From NCBI GenBank assembly GCA_030998225.1, contig JAPYXD010000695.1, positions 3,019,001 to 3,083,000 of the forward strand: a DNA stretch of 64,000 nucleotides, given 5' to 3'. The position numbers and the translations under genes are program-made. The DNA comes from Diplolepis rosae (lineage: Eukaryota; Arthropoda; Insecta; Hymenoptera; Diplolepididae). The first letter of the stretch is position 1, and each line of letters begins with the position of its first letter. The notes beneath the pieces are model-generated. The model searched no databases and had not been told where the DNA came from. It saw only the letters and a program-made list of their open reading frames with translations. Of the stretch, positions 10,370-21,667 are shown in pieces.

Positions 10370-10371
10370 TA

Positions 10372-11257
10372 AATGTGCGAGGTCTTTTTTGTTGATTTGA
10401 TCAATCTCGTTTGCTCGAGTAATCCGAAACTTCTTGTGAACAGTTTTGTTAACTTTACAAAATACTTTGTTGATGTTACAAAATTTTTTTGTTGAATCCA
10501 TCAAATACATATTTTTGGTTGGATAAAAAAATTATTCAAAATCATCAAACACATTTTTGGTACGATCAATAGAAATATTTGAAAGAGTCGACCAAGCATT
10601 TTTAACTCAAAAATCTTGTTGGGTTAACTATACATTTTCTTGGTTGTATAATAACATTCTAAGCTTAAAGGGATCCGTCACCTTTAATATTTTTATTGTT
10701 TGAGTTTAGACCTTTCATATAATTTTTTTTATGTTTAGGACCTTTATTTAGAAAGGTTTTGGAGGTTTTTAAAAATTCTATCACCTTTATGTATTTTTAA
10801 ACTAAAATTTTGAGTTTTCTGATATTTTTTTGACTTTCAATAACTTTTTTGTGGTTATTTTTTAAGCTAGAGTGCTTTCTAGACCCAAAACGTTGCGGGA
10901 CACTGTAAGGAACAAAATAAAAAAAGAATCATGACAATTGGTTAAAAAACAAAATGGTTATTCAGTAAAAAAATGTTTAAAAAATGCCCAAAAAACTCAA
11001 AATTTCTATAGTATTATTATTATACGGGTAATCAAGTTCTTGGATGCTTTAACCAATGAAGTTGTTTCATACAACCAAAAATGCTTTATTCAGATAGAAT
11101 TTAGTTAAGTTGAACAAACATTTCAATGGTACAAATTGCTCTTAATTTAAAAATTTTTCTTTATCATTTTTCGACATTGAACAAAACAAGTGAAGCATTA
11201 AGGCCCTGCACCAACTAAACCATGTGGCAAGATTCTTACCTTACCTTCATTTTAGTG
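10372..11257. other. AT-rich stretch without recognisable gene
   Basis: No open frame of interest is present. The part from 10680 to 10870 has repeated short phrases around ACCTTT and TTTAGA, a weak internal repetition. No terminal repeats or target duplications were found. Confidence 0.4.
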
Positions 11258-11265
11258 CTTGTAAC

Positions 11266-11807
11266 CAGGGTTGTGCAGTGGCGTCACTCGAGGTTTTTTA
11301 CGTAATTTACCTAAGGGAGGTATTTTACGTAGAAAACCAGTAAAATACCTAATAAATTACGTGCCAATATGGCGGCCTTATAGAACTGTATATAACCTCA
11401 CTTTTTCAAAGTTCCGTTCCGGAAAAGTTTGTTTTGAACATGAACATTGTTACTTAAACAATATCATCAATGTCGACTCAAAATAAACGGGGGAAAATAA
11501 AATCCCACTTCGGGCTTCCATATATTCCATGGAATAAATTGAACTTTTTGCGCCTGCAAGAGAAAAATAAAAATGTTACAAAATGTTTATTTTGTAGTAA
11601 AGTCCTACAAAATGTTGGATATAATCGCCTTTTGGGTGAGGTTAGGTTTGTTCTTTGTTGGCGGGACCGAGAACGGGCATCGCAGGAGCGTTAAGTCCCG
11701 TATACACGTAATTTACATCATGTAGAGAACTAGTGGGGTAAAATACCCAGTAATTTACGGTAAAAAACTACGTAAATTACCTACAGTATTTTACTTACCC
11801 AACTCTG
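11266..11807 (+). mobile_element. hAT-superfamily deletion derivative, 542 bp
   Basis: The left end is CAGGGTTGTGCAGTG and the inverted right end is CAGAGTTGGGTAAGTA, both typical of hAT elements. The flanks carry the 8-bp duplication. Just inside each end are subterminal repeats of TACGTAATTTACC and GTAAAATACC in both orientations, as expected for transposase binding regions. The interior keeps only the start of the transposase gene (11470-11694); the catalytic part is gone. The copy is therefore non-autonomous. The exact duplication suggests a fairly recent insertion. Confidence 0.9.
11470..11694 (+). pseudogene. N-terminal remnant of hAT transposase with BED-type zinc-finger start
   Basis: A 74-codon frame starts at ATG 11470. 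After a basic stretch (KRGKIKSH) it reads KCLFCSKVLQNVGYNRLLG near residues 38-56, the Cys-x2-Cys half of a BED zinc finger. The His/Cys half expected after RLL is missing and the frame ends soon after. In intact hAT transposases the BED finger lies at the N terminus and binds the element ends, ahead of the catalytic domain. Position and orientation inside a hAT-ended element support the call. A working transposase is excluded. Confidence 0.65.
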
Positions 11808-12013
11808 CTTGTAACCCCACTTCCATGGAAAATAAAATACTGAGTTGAAAATTTATCAAATTAAATAAAAGTCACTATTCTAGGTCTGTCTGATCATAAA
11901 TGTTTATAATTATACAAAAAAAATGTCTTGGGACAGGTAATTTTATCATCATAAACATTTAGGAGCAGATAGACCTATCTTGGTGTATTTTATTTAATTT
12001 CACAAATTTTTAA

Positions 12014-12341
12014 AGGCATGTGATACTTAGGAAATTATAATAGTAAATTTTATTGATTTTATGTTTATACATGTTTGTCTCTAAAGTAAATAAAATTTTC
12101 TTTTCAAAATTTGAAAAAGGGTAGAGAAGATAAAAATGGACTTTGATAGACTACCTTTGGTTTCGAAATTGAAAAAAGTTCAATTTTAGAAAAATATATC
12201 GAAAATTTTTTTTTCATTATCAAAAACAAAAGTAGTCTATTTGCATATGTTTTTATCTTCTCTATCATCTCACACAAAGATGGTGAAACTCGACCAAATT
12301 GTTCATATAAACTTGCTACTTTTCTTAAGTATCACATGCCC
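12014..12341. mobile_element. TTAA-flanked MITE, GGGCATG family, copy 2
   Basis: TTAA (12010-12013) then AGGCATGTGATACTTAGGAAA at the left, and CTTAAGTATCACATGCC then TTAA (12342-12345) at the right. The interior folds back: GACTACCTTTGG at the left and CAAAAGTAGTC at the right. The right TTAA is shared with the next element. Confidence 0.85.
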
Positions 12342-12345
12342 TTAA

Positions 12346-12530
12346 TGCCATGTCCTAGGTGGCCACGTGACCAAGTAATCAATAATTTATTTTTCGCTCA
12401 TATAACTTGTGGAAATTGAATAAAAGACAATAATAAAGGTCAATATCTCAATTTGCATGAAAATGGAGTTACACATACTGAAATGCCGGTAAGGTAGGAA
12501 TCGAGTCACGTGTTCGGTTGGTTCATGACC
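12346..12530. mobile_element. Short TTAA-flanked MITE, GGCCATGGATCAA family
   Basis: The left end TGCCATGTCCTAGGTGGCCACGTG follows TTAA (12342-12345). The right end CACGTGTTCGGTTGGTTCATGACC precedes TTAA (12531-12534). At 185 bp it is the shortest member. It abuts the previous element and shares its target site. Confidence 0.65.
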
Positions 12531-12639
12531 TTAATTATCGAATATATTCTAAGTCATTTTACTGTGCTATAAATATGTAAAATAAAATATAAATGGTACA
12601 TCATAGTAGATATCGATGTAATTGACTAACTGCAAGACT

Positions 12640-12954
12640 TGAGAGGATAACAAGGATGAGAAAAAATTGGCAATTATCTTGCGTGCTTCACTGGAAACAG
12701 TGGATCAGGAAAAAAGTGACGATTCGGCGAATGAGATATTTTTGTACTTTATTTTATAGAGTGATGGTATTTGGCACGCTGGTCGGTCTTGTAGGGAGAA
12801 ATATGATTACGAAGATGATAGGAGTAACGAGGTTATCCTGGTAGCGACTGCATCCAGTTCAGTCGACCAGTCGTTTCACCGTGCCTACTATAATACCTAC
12901 GGTGATCCTAATGGCAGGATAACAGGTCTAGCTCCGACCCCAAGGCTAATTTAA
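12640..12954 (+). pseudogene. Coding-like island, candidate host exon or broken gene
   Basis: One plus-strand frame reads as protein from about 12640 to a TAA at 12952-12954, interrupted by a single TAG at 12757-12759. The upstream part contains LRASLETVDQEKSDDSANE and the downstream part contains VILVATASSSVDQSFHRAYY and ends GRITGLAPTPRLI. A possible branch site (GACTAAC at 12624-12630) lies upstream, and TTTATTTTATAG just before 12760 could be a splice acceptor. The second part could thus be a terminal exon by itself. Base composition is more balanced than the flanking TTAA elements. No family is recognised. Confidence 0.35.
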
Positions 12955-13199
12955 AACGCAGTCGATCGTTATTGGTTTAACATCTACGTGGACATTCACG
13001 CCGTTACGGACTTTGTCTTTTGCGACTCGATTTGGCGATGGTCATTCCCAAAGGGAACAAATGGACGTTTTTTTTTAGAACGAATGGGAAACTCAATTTA
13101 ACGAAGATCGATCCATTGACATAACCTTAAACTAAATAACGTTTTTAGAAACCAAATAAAATAGAGAAAAAATTAATTTGAGACAAAGTTATTTTTTAA

Positions 13200-13555
13200 G
13201 GGCATGTGATACTTAGGAAATTAGTAAATTTTATTGATTTTAGATTTCTACATGTTTGTGTCTAAAGTACATAAAATTTTCTTTTCAAAATTTGAAAAAG
13301 GGTAGAGATGATAAAAATGGACTTTGATAGACTAGTTTTGGTTTCAAAAATTGAAAAAGTAAAATTTAGCAAAATATATCGGAAAATTTTTTTTCATTAT
13401 CAAAACCAAAAGTAGTCTGTCTACGTAGGTTTTTATCTTCTCTACCATTTCTCAAATTTTGAAAACAAAATTTTATGTACTTTGGATTGAAACATGTAGA
13501 AACTGGACCAAATTGTTCATATGAACTTGCTACTTTTCTCAAGTATCACATGCCC
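13200..13555. mobile_element. TTAA-flanked MITE, GGGCATG family, copy 3
   Basis: TTAA (13196-13199) then GGGCATGTGATACTTAGG, and CAAGTATCACATGCCC then TTAA (13556-13559). The interior is a hairpin with CAAAATTTGAAAAAGGGTAG at the left and CTACCATTTCTCAAATTTTG at the right. It is the cleanest copy of the family and serves as the empty-site reference for the foldback insertion at 2517-2912. Confidence 0.9.
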
Positions 13556-13672
13556 TTAATTAATATTTGTATAACATTTTAGATATTTTCTTCACCTCTC
13601 TGTAACTAATCCTGAATTTTATTTAATTCTAATAGACAATAGCTTATTTCGTTAATTAGAATATTTTCTACC

Positions 13673-13818
13673 CAGGAAACAAAAAGTGATAGGTTATCGT
13701 AATTTCACAATTGAGATGAATAATTCACAAAATGTATCTTGACGATTTAAATTTTATGGACTGTCACTCAATAATACGTGATTCACAGAAATGTCAACTA
13801 ATCGTTTCTTGTTTCCTG
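13673..13818. mobile_element. Small inverted-repeat element, CAGGAAACAA ends
   Basis: CAGGAAACAAAAAGTGAT at the left is matched by ATCGTTTCTTGTTTCCTG at the right, 146 bp in all. The target duplication is not clear. It encodes nothing. Confidence 0.55.
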
Positions 13819-13819
13819 A

Positions 13820-14586
13820 ATACAATTCTTCTTGTTAAGCATATTTTCAAATAATTTTTTTCAAAAAGTATCCACTGTCATAAATTTCTTAATTTAACAA
13901 ATCATAAAAAAAAATCAACAAAATAAATTGTAAAGAATGTCTCAATGGTCAAAATTAGTTTTTGTTCATTCAGATTATATAAAAATTAGGATTAATTACA
14001 GGGAGGTAAAGGAAAAATATAATATTTCAAATATAAGTGTGGATAAACAAATAGTTTTAACCTAAACTATTTTTTTCTACCAACAGGTGATAAAGTTTCC
14101 TTTATTGTCCCTTATGGGGCAAAAAAGTCTATTTTTTCCATAGTTTGACAATATACTATTCTTACACTCTCATTAAATATGACGAGGTATTGTATTTGTG
14201 TGAAATTTAACCCCTACTTTTTTAACGAATATCCAGGTATTTTAAAACTTCAAAAAAATTGTATAGTCAAACTATACAAGATACGAAAAAACGTTATTGT
14301 ACGAAATTGTTTACTAAAAAAGTCCTTGATAAATAGTATATTGTGTACGAGTAAAATAAATGTTTATCTCGTGTTGCATAGGATTATTTTCTACAAGGCT
14401 AACTTTCGGCGTACGCCGGAAAAAAAAGGTTATTTTATTCGTGTGATTGTTGCCCTCACTTTGCTCGGACATTAAACTTAACACTTGCAAAATAATTTTT
14501 TTCCGTGTATACTCTTTCCAGCTAGAAGTTTTTCTTCTCTGTGTATTTATTTAGAACTCAAAACTATTTTACAGTTTCTTTACTCA
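13820..14586. other. AT-rich stretch without recognisable gene
   Basis: A 98-codon open frame (14179-14475) has the composition expected of AT-rich chance frames and no domain. TAGTTTGACAATATAC near 14142 and GTATAGTCAAACTATAC near 14262 form a weak inverted pair. Nothing else is supported. Confidence 0.35.
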
Positions 14587-15014
14587 CTCTCTAAACCTGA
14601 ATCAGTGAACGGCCACTGATTCGCAGTGATTATTCACTGAAGGCATCAGCTATAAATCTTTTACTTAGAATCAGTGAAATTCGACTGACGAATCAGTGAA
14701 ATAGATTGAACTAACTTAATGAATCAGTGAAATCTTCAGTTGGGAATAATAAGACCAGCAATATATTTTAATGATCGATGAATACGTTTATATATTGTAA
14801 TTATTATTGTGTATAATTATATTATGTATAATTAAAAATTAAAGATCCATCGTTATACTTTAATCGTTCGCAGGAACTCCGCGAATTCAAAGGTTATGTT
14901 CACGTGGCGCGTTCACTGATTCCTCAGTGAAATCAAATCAGGGCACTGATTCATCAGTCGATATATTTTCACTGATATAATCAGTGACTATTTCTCTGAT
15001 TCAGGTTTAGAGAG
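14587..15014. mobile_element. ACTGATT-array foldback MITE, copy 1
   Basis: The ends CTCTCTAAACCTGAATCAG and CTGATTCAGGTTTAGAGAG are inverted. CA stands on each side, where other copies have TA. The two ends are packed with copies of TCACTGATT and AATCAGTGA in alternating orientation. The middle is plain AT-rich DNA. Four other members lie at 15638-15909, 17066-17326, 41095-41700 and 62615-62807. Confidence 0.85.
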
Positions 15015-15637
15015 CATTTTTTGGTAATTTTTTTTTTTTTTTTACAATAAATATTTCTTCCTTTAAAATTGTGAGTAATTCGAAACGGTTCGAATTCTTA
15101 AACTACCAAAACGACCAAATCGACCAAATTTGGACCCAACTTTTTTTCTTCGCGAATATGTGAAAGTTTCACTTTCTCGTTCTTGTTATTAATGTTTTGG
15201 GTGAATTACAGTTCGCCCCAGGTTATTCATTACATAGGAAGTCGTTGGTTCGTTACACTAGATACTGAACATAGCGAACTTTGATGTCTTCGCTACAATT
15301 CATGCATTTACTAATTCGTCTTTGACGCACGCTTCTTAGAAACCTTCTTAGTTGTTTGCTGAACATTAGGGTAACGAATTAACGAAAATTTGCATACTAC
15401 TAGCAAGAGTACATTAATAGTAAGACAATCTAACGCTTTCTCCCTTTTGTGTTGGTAAAACTTCTTATTGATTTATTTAGTACACCGAATTTTGTCAAAG
15501 AAATCAAATATTCCGTCAACTTCACTGATATATATAGTGGATAACTAGCGCTGCAGCTAAAATATTGTCTATTGGTTAAAACTAGTTCTATTTCAATCAG
15601 TAGTTTTTATTACTATTTAGAATCAATTTATTACGTA

Positions 15638-15909
15638 CTCTCTAAATCTGAATCAGTCAAATTTTCACTGATTAAATCAGCGATTTGCATTTTCACTGAT
15701 TCATCAGTGACAAGATATTTTTCACTGTTAAATCAGTTAATTTCACTGATTCGTCAGTGAAAAACATATTTTTCACTGTCAAATCAGTCAAATTTTCACT
15801 GAAGTAATCAGTGAAATTTGACTGATTTACAATAACCTCTTTTTAGCTATTTGAATCAGTCAAATTTCACTGATAATCAGTAGATTTTGACTGATTCAAA
15901 TTTAGAGAG
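15638..15909. mobile_element. ACTGATT-array foldback MITE, copy 2
   Basis: TA (15636-15637) is followed by CTCTCTAAATCTGAATCAG, and TGATTCAAATTTAGAGAG is followed by TA (15910-15911). The interior has about ten half-sites of the ACTGATT/AATCAGT type. It shares its interior, including AGCTATTTGAATCA, with the shorter copy at 62615-62807, so those two form a subfamily. Confidence 0.9.
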
Positions 15910-15911
15910 TA

Positions 15912-16599
15912 GGTGAAGTTTAATCATTGATTGGAATGAGTAAAGAAATACTGATTAAAATGAATAGAAGTCTTGCAAAAAAGAAACAGAGTTTATATTT
16001 ATTTTTATCTTGGTGTAGAATGTAGATTGTAATCAGTTAACCGAGTTCTGAATCAAAATGTCAATACTATACACAGATTGGGTAAATACAAAACCATTTT
16101 TGTATATGATGTTAGAAGTCTCTGAATCGAAATCAGTCAAAGATTAATTAAATTGAAATCAGTAAAGAGCTTTTCACGATCCAATTAGTCGCTTTTTATT
16201 CATTTTCAGTTAAAAGACTTGTTGCATCATGAAATGTGCTCCCTAAATCTGATTTAATAAAAAGTGAGCAACTAATTCACTCCAGTGAAATTTTCTACTA
16301 ATTATTTATTATTCGTGTTTTATTATTTACTTTTAAAACAATTTGTAACTACTGATGAAATTGATAAAAACTGACTTATGAAAAATCTTTATTAAAATAA
16401 TACAAAAAATCGAATAATTTGAATAATGTGTAGCTTCTTACAAGAATTTTTGAAAATCAATGCATATTATATTTCCATAAAATTGAGACATATCTACAAA
16501 AATATAAATATTTTTGATTTATTAATTAACCTTTAGAGTACAGTTTTATTTGAAATTTTACGACTTTTTTGTACTATGTTTGATCTAGGAGGAAAATTC
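15912..16599. other. AT-rich stretch with stray ACTGATT-like remnants
   Basis: Scattered AATCAGT motifs and a half end (CTCCCTAAATCTGATTTAAT near 16240) look like worn fragments of the ACTGATT family. No gene is visible. Confidence 0.4.
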
Positions 16600-17697
16600 T
16601 GAAAATATCTCTGCATACTTTTCTGTAACTTTCTAATAATTTACATGATTAAAAATAATTTATCTTCTTCTAAGTATCTTAAAAAGGAAGAAAATTCGTA
16701 GATCGTTTTTAAGCAAACGATTTTTTATTTTAACGCTTATTTTTTATCGTACATATTTTGCTTGAAAATGGAATTTTTGATTTTCAATAATGGTTTTTTA
16801 AAAAGCAAAACATAAAATATACATCTTGTCAAAAAATGTCCTACTGAAAATTTGTAGACCTGATTTAGGCAAATATTTTTCCATCTCAACTTTATTTTCG
16901 TATGTCATATATTTTGTTTAAATAATGTAATTTTTAAATATTAATCGTATTTTTTAAAATCAAAATGCAAAATATACGTTTTATCAGAAAATATGTCAGA
17001 CAAAATATGTAGATCTTATTGAAGCGAACAATTTTGCAAACATACATACAAAAATATGCAACTTACTCTCTAAATCCGAAACTGTGGAAAACCACTGTTT
17101 CGAATATTATAAGTCTTCTACATAGAATCAGTGATATTTAACTGATATCACTAGGGAAACTCACTGGCTGACCAGCGAATTTCACTGGTTGACCAGTATA
17201 TTTCACTGATTAACTAGAGAGTTCTCTAGTGGAATCATATAAATTCTACTGATTTCTATGTGGAAGAGAGAAACAGTTGTTTTTCACTGTGAATCTGCGA
17301 GTTTTTACTGTTTCGGATTTAGGGAGTATGAAAAAATGTTGCGATTCAAACCTGTAGATCTTCATGTAGTAAACAATTTTGTATTATGACTTTTTTCATA
17401 TTCCGTATAATTTAACTGGAAAATGGAATTTAGATATTGAATTTTTTCAAGTTTTAACATACTGTAACTTTCCTAATTTGAGTTTAATCGAAAAATGTTA
17501 TTAGAATAATTAGTAGAGATTTATTAGCCCTATGAGAAACCAGAATTGGAATTTAGGATTTTTTCATAGTTTTTTTCAAAAACACAAAAAAAATTACTAC
17601 TACTACAGACAAGCACTTTTCAATCGTTTTTTCTGACTCAGAGGATCTCTAAACGTAAAAATTTGATGAAAATTCCGAAGGTGATTTTTCACATGAA
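16600..17697 (+). mobile_element. GC-hairpin family member without the hairpin, interrupted by a MITE
   Basis: This copy aligns with 23345-24370: it shares TCGTAGATCGTTTTTAAGC-like, CATCTTGTC, TTTAGGCAAA, TTTTTCTGACTCAG and ATTTGATGAAAATT motifs in the same order. The GC-rich left end is missing. A 261-bp ACTGATT element is inserted at 17066-17326. The family reads as a non-coding, diverged repeat made of degenerate internal units of about 130 bp. Confidence 0.65.
17066..17326. mobile_element. ACTGATT-array foldback MITE, copy 3
   Basis: TA (17064-17065) then CTCTCTAAATCCGAAAC, and GTTTCGGATTTAGGGAG then TA (17327-17328). The host repeat at 23840-23870 and 42860-42880 reads CTTATGAAAAAATGTT without the insert, so TA is confirmed as the duplicated target. 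The interior has AGTCTTCTACATAGAATCAG near the left and ATTTCTATGTGGAAG near the right, also seen in the 41095 copy. Confidence 0.9.
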
Positions 17698-18320
17698 ATA
17701 AATTTTGGAAAAATCAAAACACTTTAACAATAGCTGAAGCAACAGGTGAATTTATAATTTCCAACCGTAGTGTTTAGTGTTTTCTTAAATTTTAAATAAC
17801 TTTCAAAGTAATCAACATTTTTAAATGTTTTTGGGCTCATTTTAGAGCTAAGATTCTACAGAATCGCATTAAATTATCATTGTAAATCTATAAATTTTTT
17901 CTTGCATAATGCAAGGAGTTAAAATTGTAACAAAAAAGTAGGGAAATTTCGAAAACATTTCATCTGTAGGTAAATCATAATAAAGATCATATGAATATAT
18001 ATTTTAATGGGATTCGATACAAAATTGATGTTTATATGTTTTATATATCTTATAAAAATGTGTTTCTAAGCAAAAGCAATATTGGAATTTTTCCAACTTT
18101 TTTATTTGAACTTTAACCTCGTGCAGTATGTAAGAAAAAAATTACACATCAATTCCAAGAAATTTGATCGATTTTGTAGAAATTTAGCATTAAAATTAGT
18201 CCAAGAACATTAAAAAATGTTGATTATTTTGAAAGTTATTTAAAATTTAAGAAAGCATTGAAATCTTGACTATTTCTGCAATAACTTCTTCAAAATTTAA
18301 CAAAACAAATTCATGCTGGG
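17698..18320. repeat. Imperfect inverted repeat
   Basis: AAATTTTAAATAACTTTCAAAGTAATCAACA at about 17788-17818 is mirrored by TGTTGATTATTTTGAAAGTTATTTAAAATTT at about 18217-18248, and further matches continue outward. It is probably an old foldback element. Its ends and target duplication could not be defined. Confidence 0.5.
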
Positions 18321-19490
18321 CTCATTTTATAAAGAATTTTGATAGCTTTAAATTTAATCAAGAGAATAAATTTTTTCACTTATATAATTCAAATTAGGAT
18401 AATTTAAGCAATTATCGAAAAACAGGTGGCCGGACAATTATGACCGGTACTGTACTATAGAATTTCTTTTTAGTATTCATAAATAGTTCTTCATTCCTAG
18501 ATACTCTCATTGGTAAACTCTTGAACCTTTAATGTTCAGTTGCATTTTTTTAAACTTTCAGGGTTTTAATTTATACAATTTTAATAATCCTCATTTTTTG
18601 AAGGTATGTCATTATATTCTCCTACGCTTCTGATTTTTAAAAATTATTCCTTTCCTGGTGAAACGAGGGATTTGACCAGTCATTTATTCTTGACATTCCA
18701 GTCGTATTTCATTGCCAAAAAGGAAGATTTATCAAAAAGAAAAAAAAGGGAGGGAAAAGTGCCTGTCTGTTTCCTTGCTCTTGGAAATGGACTAAGAATG
18801 AGGGGGTTAGGGTGGGTAACGTAAAGAATAAAAAAGGGGTGGAGGAATATATTTGAAGGCAACAATTCGACAATCCTAGTTCACTTGAAGAAAGATGCGT
18901 GGAAAGTATTCAAGATTTCAGTGTTTAGGGTCGCTGGGGGTATATATAGGAAAGGTGAAAGGGGATTTTCGGTGGGTTTGCACTATTTGCAAGTGTGACT
19001 ATACGTTTTGATGTGGACAACTCACGAAGTCCCAAATGATCCTTCTTTATCGAAATCTCTCTTGATAGATTCCCCCACAAAACGACAAATCTATTCCATT
19101 TTATTGCCCTTTCAATACATGCATTTTTATTCGAATTGATTTGCCGCGATTGCTATGGTAATGCTGGAGAAAAGGAAAACCTGGAGTCGGATAAAGAGTG
19201 GGAGGTTTTGGTGCAAGTAAATACTTTAAATATTTTCACATCTCATCGAACTAGAAAATCGAAAACCTTTTTTAAGAAAAGCTTATCATGTATTTTCCTT
19301 TTAAAGGGAGTTTTTTTAAAGAGAGTATATTTTTCCGAGAATTAGTAAAATAAGCAATTTCTTTTCAGTGAAGATATCACAAACATATTGTATTTTTATT
19401 ATCAAAGTCATAAATGATATAAATTAGTGTAAAAGACACTGATTAAAAATAAATGAAAATATTGGAGTAAAAATGAATAAAAAAATAAAT
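18321..19490. other. Mixed stretch with a GC-richer, G-skewed part
   Basis: From about 18720 to 19080 the plus strand is G-rich (for example GAGGGGGTTAGGGTGGG) and seems single-copy. Two short frames here (18606-18824 plus, 18680-18865 minus) show no domain. It may be host intergenic DNA. No gene can be supported. Confidence 0.35.
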
Positions 19491-19590
19491 GAAGATATAT
19501 GTTGATGTTGATAGTTATTACGTAAAACTTTAAGTTTTTTATTAACCTTGGACTGTAAAGTCAACTATTCAGATCAACATATATCTTCAA
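19491..19590. repeat. Hairpin next to TTAA element
   Basis: GAAGATATATGTTGATGTTG at the left is inverted as CAACATATATCTTC at the right, with GATAGTTATT/ACTATTC continuing the stem. The loop is about 45 bp. It lies directly before the TTAA element at 19602. Confidence 0.6.
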
Positions 19591-19601
19591 TTATTAATTA
19601 A

Positions 19602-20210
19602 GGTAATTGATCCACAAAAATTAAACCTCAGGCAAAAATAGATAATTTTGCTTTCAAGAATAGCAATATTATTATTGAAGGGCTATTTTGGGAGAGAAAA
19701 GATTAATTTCCATGAAAAAAATTTGAAATACAGAAAAATAATTTTATTAATAAATTTTATTTTTGACCCAACTTTTTTTCTTATCGCTTCTTACCAAATT
19801 TTTATAAATTATGCGGTTTTAATAAATTACAAATCACTTTTTCAAGAAAATTCAGCAATTTGTTTATAAAAATTTCGTTTTGGGAAATGTTTTTAAATGG
19901 TTTCAGCCGTTAAAGAATTTATTTTTAAAAATCAGAAACTTTAAAGTTGTGGGAAATCTTTTCTCTGAAAAAATAATTCATGATTTATTAGAATCGCATA
20001 ATTTTTTAAAATTTGGTAAGAAGCGATAAGAAAAAAAGTTGGGTCAAAAATAAAATTTATAAATAAAATTATTTTTCTGTATTTCAAATTTTTTTCATGG
20101 AAATTAATCTTTTCTCTCCCAAAATAGCCCTTCAATAATAATATTGCTATTCTTGAAAGAAAAATTATCTATTTTTGCCTGAGGTCTAATTTTCGTGGAT
20201 GGTAACTACC
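19602..20210. mobile_element. TTAA-flanked palindromic MITE, GGTAGTT family, copy 2
   Basis: TTAA (19598-19601) precedes GGTAATTGATCCACAAAA and TTAA (20211-20214) follows GTGGATGGTAACTACC. The arms are nearly identical: the same 50-60 codon chance frame (MKGYFGREKINFHEKN and on) is read inward from both ends. High arm identity points to recent formation or gene conversion between the arms. Confidence 0.85.
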
Positions 20211-20214
20211 TTAA

Positions 20215-21170
20215 GAGTCAAAACAGGTTTAGAATGTGAATAATAAAAAATACATTCTTTTTTTTAAATCATATAACTTTTACTTTAAAATTTATTTTCT
20301 TTTACAGTTCTATTATTAATAAACCGCAATTTGAATGTATTTTTGAGATAATTTTGAAAAAATTCTCGCATAAAATTTATAATATTTTAATATTCTGCAA
20401 AAACAGAAATTCTAAATGAAAATAATGTTATTTTATGTGATTAACTAATATAAAATAATCTTTTGTATAGTGATATTTCCATTTGCATGATTTTGAAATT
20501 AATTTTTTAAATTGGCTAAGAATTGCTTTTCAGAGGTCTGGGAATCTTTCTTCAGACAGCAGAATTATTATTCCAGTATAATACGTATATACGTAACATA
20601 AATATGTATGACACATGTGGACGTTCACCAGAAAAGGAACCATCTGGTCGGTATTGAGTTATGAGTGTATTCACGTTTTACGAAAGCAGAGGACCAAAGT
20701 ATACCTTCAGGCATTCAAACTTATATGCATTTATTAGAATCTGAAAAAATATATCATTGATTCTATAAAAAGCTTTTGAAACTATTTCAACATTCCAATT
20801 ATATTAGAAATAATTAAGGACGTTCTCTTGAAAATCACTTTTCTTTAGATTTCTTTCAAACTTCGTAAATAAGTACTTTTTACCATGATCTACAAAGCCC
20901 TAAAAAGATTAGCATCAAGACCGGTACTTAAAATCGAGAAATTAAGCTCTAAAGTTGAATCTCTTAACACGTGTTAGATAGGCGTAGTTCAGTTTCGCGA
21001 TACCTTTCTTTACATTAAAAGCACAATTTTCTTTAGATTTTTTTGGAAAACTAGTATATTATACTAGAGATTATAAGGAATCGTATGCCATCATAAAAAA
21101 TACGTGTACCGGCACTACTTTTAAAGATATACGTTGTTGAAACTCGTAGTTGCACAAATTCTTAGCCGGC
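20215..21170. other. AT-rich stretch without recognisable gene
   Basis: No long open frame, terminal repeat or tandem array was seen. The sequence becomes slightly GC-richer towards 21100. Confidence 0.4.
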
Positions 21171-21376
21171 TTGTTGAAGCAAATATGGTGACTTGGCAAC
21201 ACCGCATCAACAGCACGCGCGTACGCTTACATTTGACATTGCTTCCAGAGCTTTGTTTTTGCGAGCAGCTGATTTTTGTGAAATAAAAAATCCATTTTTG
21301 TTGCGAAATTTATTAGACATCTTATTAGTATTTACAAACTGTCAATAAACTCATAATATAACCTCTCTCACACCAT

Positions 21377-21631
21377 ATGCTTTCGACTCGATATGAGAAA
21401 GAAAGGAAAGCGATGTTGCCAAATCGCGCAAATCGACGCAGAAGACACATTTTGTTACTTTTGCGCATAAACGGTGCTCAACTCATTCGGTTAGAAAGCT
21501 TAACAGTAATCCCACAACCTATGATAGAGTCGGATGAGCACATCTACGGGCAAGAGAACGTCCTTAAACATATAATTTTTACAAAGGAGAAAGTAATGTT
21601 ACGACTAGATGCCAAAAATTGGAAAGGCTAA
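21377..21631 (+). CDS. Hypothetical 84-codon frame in GC-richer island
   Basis: The frame starts at an ATG at 21377 and ends at TAA before a TA-inserted element. The N-terminal third is strongly basic (RANRRRRHILLLLR), and the rest (LIRLESLTVIPQPMIESDE) looks like soluble protein. The DNA from about 21170 is unusually GC-rich for the window (GCACGCGCGTACGC at 21214) and seems single-copy, which would fit a promoter or first exon. No family is recognised and no splice sites are convincing, so this may be a chance frame. Confidence 0.25.
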   Translation: MLSTRYEKERKAMLPNRANRRRRHILLLLRINGAQLIRLESLTVIPQPMIESDEHIYGQENVLKHIIFTKEKVMLRLDAKNWKG

Positions 21632-21667
21632 ACATTTTTTTAGTGCCGCCACCACAAATTATCGTTA

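Larger units (their letters stand above)
11258..11815. repeat. 8-bp target-site duplication CTTGTAAC of a hAT element
   Basis: CTTGTAAC occurs at 11258-11265 and 11808-11815, immediately outside the ends of the element between them. An 8-bp duplication is the hallmark of hAT transposition. Confidence 0.9.

Noticed and set aside
19648..20135. Matching short frames with FIFDPTFFLIA-type sequence, also at 3735 and 50041
   Set aside because: They recur because the GGTAGTT MITE is repeated; the frames are short, AT-driven and broken in other copies.
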